This document shows positions 1-5,749 of a DNA stretch of 22,407 nucleotides, piece after piece (within the stretch, counting starts at the first letter, position 1; each line of letters starts with the position of its first letter). Location: NCBI GenBank assembly GCA_030530045.1, contig JAUMVS010000011.1, forward strand, positions 1 to 22,407, in the 5' to 3' direction. The DNA comes from Phoenicibacter congonensis (lineage in GTDB: Bacteria; Actinomycetota; Coriobacteriia; Coriobacteriales; Eggerthellaceae). Below the pieces are notes generated by a model. That model ran no database searches, was not told the DNA's origin, and saw nothing but the letters and a program-made list of their open reading frames with translations. Made by a program: the position numbers and the translations under genes.

Positions 1-27
1 AGAGTTCGCAAAAGGGGATAGGCGACT

Positions 28-51
28 AGCTAGAGACGACTTGTCTCAGCT
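28..51 (+). promoter_or_regulatory. Leader hairpin upstream of the DUF4430 gene
   Basis: AGCT at 28-31 and GAGAC at 33-37 pair with GTCTC at 43-47 and AGCT at 48-51, with one bulged A and a five-base loop. It lies about 25 bases before the start codon at 76. It has no T-tract, so it is not a clear terminator. It may be the 3' end of a larger leader structure that starts outside the window. The promoter of the gene is not visible. Confidence 0.3.
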
Positions 52-75
52 GAAATTAATTTGCTGAGGGTTTTT

Positions 76-816
76 ATGAGAAAAGACAATGGGTCTGAGA
101 GAAATAATAGTAATGAAGTTTTAGACGCGCGTGCAGCTAACTCTTCTGCGAATGGTGGGGAACATGAAGTCTCCAGCAAAGACGAGGGGGCTTCATGTAA
201 AAAGACTTCTTCAAGCGAAGTAAATAAGAAAACAGCAATCGCAATAGCCACCGCTTTAGTGCTGGCGGCTATTGTGGTTCTTTGCTGCGTTCTTGCACTT
301 CGTTCGCTCCCCGGTCAGACAAGCTCTTCTCAACAGGCCGCGGAGCAGTCTCAAACTCAAGCCTCAGCTGACAATAAATCTCAAAATGAAGAAAAGAGTG
401 AAGAGGGAAAAGCCCAGGCTGAGTCTACGGCTGAATATGAATATTCATACGAATGGAAATCTGGCGACGGCTCTGCTAGCGGGTCTGATTCTTCTTCTGA
501 AGAAGTCGTTCCAACTTCTGTCACTGTTTCAGTTAGCGTCTCAGGCCATGGAGTTTCAGGTGGCGGAACATTCACGCTGCCAATTGGAGCGACAGCCTAC
601 GACGCTCTCATGGCTTGCGGGCTTTCAGTCAACGCAAAAAGCACTTCCTATGGAATGTATGTTGTCGCTATCGGCGGTCTTGCCGAGAAAGATTACGGCT
701 CAATGAGCGGCTGGCTTTATGCTGTAAATGGCAATTTTCCAGGCATTGCTTGCAGTGGCTTCACCCTCGAAGACGGCGACTACGTCGATTGGGTTTACAC
801 CGACGAAGGCTATTAA
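76..816 (+). CDS. Membrane-anchored DUF4430 domain protein
   Basis: This 246-residue protein has a hydrophilic, Ser/Glu/Lys-rich cytoplasmic N-terminus (1-52), one membrane segment (about 53-76), a low-complexity Ser/Gln/Glu linker (about 80-147) and a C-terminal domain (about 148-243). The C-terminal domain resembles DUF4430, which is structurally akin to the transcobalamin C-terminal ligand-binding fold. The telling motif is SGWLYAVNG at 211-219, followed by the GD-rich end near DGDYVDWVYT. The layout predicts a surface domain held on a stalk. I chose ATG 76 because TGAGGG at 65-70 is correctly spaced for it; the in-frame TTG at 61 would overlap that site. The domain fold is fairly safe, but the ligand is not known from the sequence. 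No sortase motif or lipobox is seen. Confidence 0.75.
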   Translation: MRKDNGSERNNSNEVLDARAANSSANGGEHEVSSKDEGASCKKTSSSEVNKKTAIAIATALVLAAIVVLCCVLALRSLPGQTSSSQQAAEQSQTQASADNKSQNEEKSEEGKAQAESTAEYEYSYEWKSGDGSASGSDSSSEEVVPTSVTVSVSVSGHGVSGGGTFTLPIGATAYDALMACGLSVNAKSTSYGMYVVAIGGLAEKDYGSMSGWLYAVNGNFPGIACSGFTLEDGDYVDWVYTDEGY

Positions 817-817
817 A

Positions 818-845
818 AAAGGTGCTGATTTTCGTCAGCACCTTT
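818..845. terminator. Bidirectional rho-independent terminator between DUF4430 gene and sstT
   Basis: An 11-bp perfect stem (818-828 with 835-845) closes a six-base loop. Read on the - strand it is followed by a run of six T; read on the + strand it is followed by a T-rich stretch. It sits between two convergent genes and can end both transcripts. It is about 75 bases beyond the sstT stop. Confidence 0.85.
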
Positions 846-920
846 CGTTGTTTCTTTATGTTCTTGTTTAGGCTTCTAACCTAATCCCTTGCGGTTTTGT
901 CACGCAAGCACCTGGCGGTT

Positions 921-2207
921 TTATGCGCGAACTGCGTCTTTGCCAGGGTGAATTTCCTTGCCTTCTTTGAGCTGATGCATGTAGTCGGCAGTAGCTGTGA
1001 ACAGAACGTCTGTTGAGCTGTTCTGAGCTGTCTCGAACGAGTCTTGGATAACGCCGATGATAAAGCCAATTGCAACTACGTTCATTGCCACGTCGTTGCC
1101 AATTCCGAAAAGCGAGCAAGCCAGTGGAATGAGGAGCAGTGAGCCGCCAGCAACGCCAGATGCGCCGCATGCGCCAAGTGCACCAATGATGCAAAGAAGA
1201 ATTGCAGGAGCAACGTCAACATGAATTCCAAGAGTGTTAGCTGCGCACATCGCCATTACAGAAATGGTGATTGCCGCGCCGCCCATGTTGATTGTTGCGC
1301 CCAGTGGAATTGAAACTGAGTAGGACTCTTCGTCGAGGCCGAGTTTCTGGCAAAGCTCCATGTTAACAGGAATGTTTGCAGCACTTGAACGTGTGAAGAA
1401 CGCTGTGATGTAGGACTCTTTGAGAGTTCTCCAAAGCAGTGGATATGGGTTCTTGCGAATGCAAATTGCAACGATGATTGGGTTAACAATCAGAGTCATC
1501 AAGAGCATGCATCCAACGAGCAGAAGAACGACTTTGCCGTAGGATGTAAAGATTTCAAGGCCAGCCTCAGTGACCGATGTGTAAACAAGTCCCAAAATTC
1601 CGAATGGAGCCATGTTGATTACCCAACGAACTGCAGTGGTTGTTGCATGAGCCATGTCGCCCATGAACTCGCTTGTAGTTGGGTTTGCGTGACGAAGCGC
1701 AATTCCAATGATTGCAGCCCAGAAAAGGATGCTCAAGAAGCTGCCGTCAGCGAGAGCTTGCACTGGGTTTGAAACCATGCCAACAATTACGTTTGTGAAA
1801 ACCTCACCAACACTACCAGGGCTTGATTGCTCAACATCAACAGTTGATGGCCAAACGAGTGTGAGTGGGAAGAAGTGGCAAGCGATAACAGCGACAATTG
1901 CTGAAAGTGTTGTTGCTACTAAATAAAGAATGATGACAGTCTTTAGATTGCCTGCCGTTTTTGCGTTCATGATTGATGACACAACCAGGAAGAAAACAAG
2001 AATTGGAGCGATTGCTTTCAGTGCAGTTGTGAAAAGTTTTCCCAAAAGCATGATGAATTCGCTTAATCCCTGAAGTGAGTCGCCAGCTTGAGGTATTGTG
2101 AGCGCAAGTATAACGCCGATTATAATTCCGCCCAAAATCCTTCCTACTAAGGGGAGGTCCATCCATTTCTGCCAGAGATTTTTCTTCTGGCCCGTTTCCT
2201 CAGCCAT
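921..2207 (-). CDS. sstT: Na+/serine-threonine symporter SstT
   Basis: This 428-residue, multi-helix membrane protein belongs to the DAACS family (dicarboxylate/amino acid:cation symporters). Blocks that match SstT closely are FFTRSSAANIPVN (hairpin 1 region), SIPLGATINMGGAAIT (the NMxG cation-site helix) and CGASGVAGGSLLLIPLA (hairpin 2). The C-terminal region with NSSTDVLFTA also fits. SstT couples sodium entry to uptake of L-serine and L-threonine. Two ATG codons are adjacent: AAAGGA lies only two bases from the first (2210) and five from the second (2207), so 2207 is preferred. The gene follows tRNA-Leu on the same strand, 34 bases after its CCA end, and converges on the DUF4430 gene. Confidence 0.92.
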   Translation of the reverse strand: MAEETGQKKNLWQKWMDLPLVGRILGGIIIGVILALTIPQAGDSLQGLSEFIMLLGKLFTTALKAIAPILVFFLVVSSIMNAKTAGNLKTVIILYLVATTLSAIVAVIACHFFPLTLVWPSTVDVEQSSPGSVGEVFTNVIVGMVSNPVQALADGSFLSILFWAAIIGIALRHANPTTSEFMGDMAHATTTAVRWVINMAPFGILGLVYTSVTEAGLEIFTSYGKVVLLLVGCMLLMTLIVNPIIVAICIRKNPYPLLWRTLKESYITAFFTRSSAANIPVNMELCQKLGLDEESYSVSIPLGATINMGGAAITISVMAMCAANTLGIHVDVAPAILLCIIGALGACGASGVAGGSLLLIPLACSLFGIGNDVAMNVVAIGFIIGVIQDSFETAQNSSTDVLFTATADYMHQLKEGKEIHPGKDAVRA

Positions 2208-2241
2208 CATGATCCTTTCTCTTTTGATTACCTTTAAGAAA

Positions 2242-2326
2242 TGGTGCGGGCGAAAGGACTTGAACCTTCACGTGTCTCCACGCCAGAACCTAAATCTGGT
2301 GCGTCTGCCAATTCCGCCACGCCCGC
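2242..2326 (-). tRNA. tRNA-Leu (anticodon UAG), CCA encoded
   Basis: Read on the - strand, a class II tRNA folds completely. The acceptor stem is GCGGGCG with CGCCCGC. The anticodon stem CCAGA/TCTGG holds the loop TTTAGGT, so the anticodon is TAG. The long variable arm CGTG/CACG is typical of Leu/Ser tRNAs, the T-loop is TTCAAGT, the discriminator is A, and the genome encodes CCA (2242-2244). It decodes CUN leucine codons. There is no terminator before sstT, so the mature 3' end probably depends on nuclease processing of a joint tRNA-sstT transcript. Confidence 0.97.
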
Positions 2327-2435
2327 GTTGTACAACTAAAAACGCATGTAAGCATAACGTGCATTACATGCGAACAATGAAATATGCTAGCATAATATGA
2401 CTTGTAAATTAACGATTATAGGAGTCTTTTAGACA
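2327..2435. promoter_or_regulatory. Divergent control region between tRNA-Leu and tig, with three palindromes
   Basis: The 109 bases between the divergent transcripts hold GTTGTACAAC (2327-2336, perfect), CGCATGTAA (2343-2351) paired with TTACATGCG (2364-2372) across 12 bases, and TATGCTAGCATA (2383-2394, perfect). Promoter-like -10 hexamers occur both ways (CATAAT at 2391-2396 on +, TATGCT on - at 2356-2351), but no convincing -35 accompanies them. The tig ribosome site AGGAG is at 2420-2424. The palindromes could be operators; none matches CIRCE or HAIR. Confidence 0.45.
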
Positions 2436-3572
2436 ATGGAATTAAAGGCAGAAGTAACTAAAGTAAACGACACGCGCGTTAAGGTTTCAGCAGAAGTTGA
2501 TGCTGAAAGTGTTTCAAAAGAGCTTGCCGCTCAATATAAAAAGTACGCTAACAAATACAAATTCCCTGGCTTCCGCGCAGGTAAAGCACCTCGTCCGGTC
2601 ATCAACAACGCTGTTGGCAAAGAGACAGTTTACCTCGATGCTACTGAGGAAGTTTTGAACGACGCATACCATCTGCTCATCGAGCAGGAGTCACTTCGCC
2701 CTGTTGGCGAGCCAAACTTCGAAGGTAAAGAAAACGAGATGTTCGTTGAGGACAAAACACCTTTCAAGTTCGAGTTCGAGCTTGAAGTTTCTCCTGTAAT
2801 CGAGCTTTCAAGCTACGAGCCAGTTGAGGGCTTCATTCCTCCAACTGAGGCAACTGAAGAAGACATCAAATCACAAATCGACATGTACAAAGGCTATGCA
2901 GGCCTTGAGGACGATGAAGAAGTCACCGAGGAAGTCGTTGTCGAGAAGATGGGCTTCGAGTCAATGGAAAAACTTCGCGAGGCAATTTCTGGTCTCGTTG
3001 AGAACGAGAAAAAAGCAGCTCTTCCTCGTCTTAAAGAGGACGTTGTTTCTCTTAAGCTTCGCGACCGCGTTGAGGTCGAGCCAACAGAGGAAATGGTTGC
3101 ATTCGTAAACAATGCTCTTTTAAACGAGATGTTCCAGAACCTGCAGCAATATGGCCTCACATTTGATCAATACCTCGCATCTCGCAAGATGTCATCTGAT
3201 GAGTTCTATGAGGATGTAAAGAAGCAGGCTATTGACGAGGCAAAAACTCGCATGGCACTCGACGCTTGGGTTCGCCACTTCGACCTTGCTACAACCGATG
3301 AGGATCTCGCAGAAGAGTTTGCAAAAGCTGGCGTAAAAGACGTTGAAGCTACAAAGAAAAAGTGGGCTGAAGACGGCCGTCTTTGGAGACTTCGCGAAGC
3401 TATCGAGCGTTCAAAGGCTGTCGAGAATGCAGTTGAGAGCGCAGTCTTCACTGTTGATGCTGACAAAGCAGCTCACCAGTTCGACGACGACAACGCAAAA
3501 GCTGAAGCTGACAAAGCTGAGGAAAAAGAAGAGCCTGCAAAGGCGGAAGAAGCAGAGTCAACTGAGGAATAA
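2436..3572 (+). CDS. tig: Trigger factor lacking the PPIase domain
   Basis: This ribosome-associated chaperone binds nascent chains at the exit tunnel. The N-terminal ribosome-binding domain (about 1-115) carries the FPGFRAGKAP signature at 43-52. The C-terminal chaperone arms start near residue 163 (EVTEEVVVEKMGFESMEKLREAI) and run to about 340, followed by a Glu/Ala/Lys-rich tail (about 347-378). The FKBP-type prolyl isomerase domain that normally separates these regions is absent: about 10-15 residues (151-162) stand where roughly 90 are expected. The total is 378 residues against about 430 in Escherichia coli. The frame is open throughout, so this is a clean domain loss and not a frameshift. 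It is followed 63 bases later by clpP. Confidence 0.92.
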   Translation: MELKAEVTKVNDTRVKVSAEVDAESVSKELAAQYKKYANKYKFPGFRAGKAPRPVINNAVGKETVYLDATEEVLNDAYHLLIEQESLRPVGEPNFEGKENEMFVEDKTPFKFEFELEVSPVIELSSYEPVEGFIPPTEATEEDIKSQIDMYKGYAGLEDDEEVTEEVVVEKMGFESMEKLREAISGLVENEKKAALPRLKEDVVSLKLRDRVEVEPTEEMVAFVNNALLNEMFQNLQQYGLTFDQYLASRKMSSDEFYEDVKKQAIDEAKTRMALDAWVRHFDLATTDEDLAEEFAKAGVKDVEATKKKWAEDGRLWRLREAIERSKAVENAVESAVFTVDADKAAHQFDDDNAKAEADKAEEKEEPAKAEEAESTEE

Positions 3573-3635
3573 TCAAGTTACTTCTGTAATTTAAGTTCAG
3601 CGGTTGATTTAAATTTGACTTAAAAGGAGTTACGC

Positions 3636-4244
3636 ATGAGCAACACAAGATCGGCTTTGATTCCATACGTTATTGAGCAGTCGCCAAGAGGCGAGAGATC
3701 CTACGACATTTACTCTCGTTTGTTAAACGACAGAATCGTTTTCCTTGGTGAGCAAATCGACGATGCCGTTGCAAACACAGTTGTTGCTCAGCTTCTCCAC
3801 CTTGAGAGCGACGATCCTGACAAGGACATCTCTCTATACATTAACTCGCCTGGCGGTTCTGTCACTGCTGGCCTTGCAATTCTTGATACGATGAACTTTA
3901 TTAAGTGCGACGTGTCAACAATCTGCATCGGCCTTTGCGCTTCAATGGCTTCCGTTCTTCTTGCAGGCGGCACAAAGGGAAAGCGTTACGCTCTTCCCAA
4001 CTCGGAAGTGCTCATTCATCAGCCAATGGGTGGCGCTCAAAGTGGCACGCAAGAGACCGACATGGCAATCATTGCTGAGCAAATGAAGAAGACTCGCGCA
4101 CGTCTCAATGGCATTCTCGCTGAGGCTTCTGGCCAAGACATTGAGACAATCGCTCGCGACACCGAGCGCGACAACTGGCTCACTGCTGAAGAAGCAAAAG
4201 AGTATGGCCTGGTCGACGAGGTTCTCACAAAGCACGGCGCATAA
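3636..4244 (+). CDS. clpP: ATP-dependent Clp protease proteolytic subunit ClpP
   Basis: This is a serine peptidase (family S14) that forms the double-heptamer degradation chamber. The 202 residues match the usual length. The catalytic triad is visible: Ser103 in GLCASMAS, His128 in LIHQP and Asp179 in DTERDN. Other family blocks are INSPGGSV (70-77) and the C-terminal GLVDEVL. A short propeptide-like N-terminus (MSNTRSALIPYV) precedes the mature start expected near residue 10-15. AAGGAG at 3624-3629 fits the ATG. clpX follows 27 bases later, so the two partners are almost surely co-transcribed. Confidence 0.97.
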   Translation: MSNTRSALIPYVIEQSPRGERSYDIYSRLLNDRIVFLGEQIDDAVANTVVAQLLHLESDDPDKDISLYINSPGGSVTAGLAILDTMNFIKCDVSTICIGLCASMASVLLAGGTKGKRYALPNSEVLIHQPMGGAQSGTQETDMAIIAEQMKKTRARLNGILAEASGQDIETIARDTERDNWLTAEEAKEYGLVDEVLTKHGA

Positions 4245-4271
4245 AGTTTGTTTTTTGACTGAAAGGCGAAA

Positions 4272-5723
4272 GTGAAAAAGACGACTGACAACGACGAAAT
4301 TGAGTGCTCATTCTGCGGGAAAAAGCAGAGTGAGGCTGAGTCTATGGTTGGCCGAGACGGCATTTATATTTGTGACGACTGTGTTGAGGCAATGGCTGAG
4401 TCGGTTCGTTTGCAAACTTTGATGGATCGTGGCATGGACATCGATGACCCTGCTAACGACAACTTCTTCGATGAGGAGGAGTTCCGCACTTTCATAAATG
4501 AGCGCTTCGACGAAATGCGCGAAATTCAAAATTACGATAACAATTACTACACAAGTGCTTCCGATAGCGTTTTTGAGCCTGCGCATTCAAGCAGGCCAAA
4601 AATTGACCGCACTAAACTTAAGAAGCCAAAAGAGATTTACGCTGAGCTCAGCGATTATGTAGTCGGGCAAGACGAAGCTAAAAAGAAGCTTTCAATTGCA
4701 GTTTATAACCACTATAAGCGCATCTTTCTTGATGACCATAAAGCAAGCGATGTGGAAATTCAAATTCCTAACGTTATGCTTTTGGGCCCAACTGGTTCGG
4801 GCAAAACGCTGCTTGCGCAGTCACTTGCTCGCATCATCCAAGTGCCTTTCGCGATTGCCGATGCAACCACGCTCACCGAGGCAGGTTACGTTGGCGACGA
4901 CGTTGAAAACATCCTTCGCAAACTTTTGATTGCTGCCGATTGGGACATCGAAGAAGCTCAAATTGGCATCGTTTATGTCGACGAGATTGACAAGATTGCC
5001 AAGAAAGGCGAAAACGTTTCAATTGCTCGCGACGTTTCAGGCGAAGGCGTGCAGCAAGCACTTTTGAAAATCATCGAGGGCAGTGAAGTTTCGGTTCCTC
5101 CACAAGGTGGCAGAAAACACCCGCAACAAGAGGTAATCGACGTAGACACATCGAACATCCTCTTCATTTTCGGCGGTGCTTTCGTTGGTCTTTCCGACAT
5201 CATTTCAAAGCGCGTCGGCAAAAAAGGCCTCGGCTTCACAAGCAACGTTTCTGAAGTTTCCAAAAAATCAGAAGCTTCACTTCTGAAAGAATGCACGCCA
5301 GAAGACTTGAAGCAATTCGGTTTGATTCCAGAATTTATCGGCAGAGTTCCAGTCGTGACATCGCTTGATGAGCTCGACATTGATGCGCTCGTTCGCATTC
5401 TCACCGAGCCAAAGAACTCCCTGGTAAAGCAATACACTCGCTTGTTCGAAATCGAAGACTCGAAACTCACTTTTGATGACGATGCTCTTTCTGCAATTGC
5501 AGAAGAAGCGAAAACTCGTGGCACTGGCGCTCGAGGACTTCGCGCGATTGTTGAGCGTGTGCTTTCCGATGCAATGTTTGAGGTGCCTGAGTTTGGTTGC
5601 CCAACAACCGTCAACGTCACGAAAGAAAACGTAACCGACAGAACTAACCCTGTCATCGAAAAAGTTGCGAAAGCAAAATCTTCAAAAAAAGCTAGCAAAA
5701 GTGCTAGTGTTGCAAATAGCTAA
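4272..5723 (+). CDS. clpX: ClpX ATPase, substrate-unfolding subunit of ClpXP
   Basis: This AAA+ unfoldase feeds proteins into ClpP. The N-terminal C4 zinc finger uses Cys12, Cys15, Cys34 and Cys37. Walker A is GPTGSGKT (172-179), Walker B ends at Asp237-Glu238, the pore loop GYVG is at 205-208, the RKH loop is at 281-283 and the ClpP-docking tripeptide is LGF (320-322). At 483 residues it is longer than E. coli ClpX (424). The extra length is mostly an acidic, Asn/Asp/Phe-rich insertion of about 55 residues (roughly 55-115) between zinc finger and ATPase core, plus a Lys/Ser/Ala tail. The start is GTG at 4272, served by GAAAGG at 4261-4266. Confidence 0.96.
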   Translation: MKKTTDNDEIECSFCGKKQSEAESMVGRDGIYICDDCVEAMAESVRLQTLMDRGMDIDDPANDNFFDEEEFRTFINERFDEMREIQNYDNNYYTSASDSVFEPAHSSRPKIDRTKLKKPKEIYAELSDYVVGQDEAKKKLSIAVYNHYKRIFLDDHKASDVEIQIPNVMLLGPTGSGKTLLAQSLARIIQVPFAIADATTLTEAGYVGDDVENILRKLLIAADWDIEEAQIGIVYVDEIDKIAKKGENVSIARDVSGEGVQQALLKIIEGSEVSVPPQGGRKHPQQEVIDVDTSNILFIFGGAFVGLSDIISKRVGKKGLGFTSNVSEVSKKSEASLLKECTPEDLKQFGLIPEFIGRVPVVTSLDELDIDALVRILTEPKNSLVKQYTRLFEIEDSKLTFDDDALSAIAEEAKTRGTGARGLRAIVERVLSDAMFEVPEFGCPTTVNVTKENVTDRTNPVIEKVAKAKSSKKASKSASVANS

Positions 5724-5749
5724 AACAATTCAATAAAAGGTGAAAAACT

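Noticed and set aside
1..75. Cobalamin riboswitch upstream of the DUF4430 gene
   Set aside because: Only 75 bases are in view, no B12-box is visible, and the one hairpin is too small to judge.
2343..2372. CIRCE or HAIR heat-shock operator before tig
   Set aside because: The arms do not match TTAGCACTC/GAGTGCTAA or the CTTGAGT/ACTCAAG consensus.
4973..5698. 241-codon open frame on the - strand inside clpX
   Set aside because: The translation is Ser/Thr/Phe low-complexity and wholly antisense to conserved ClpX coding sequence, so a shadow.
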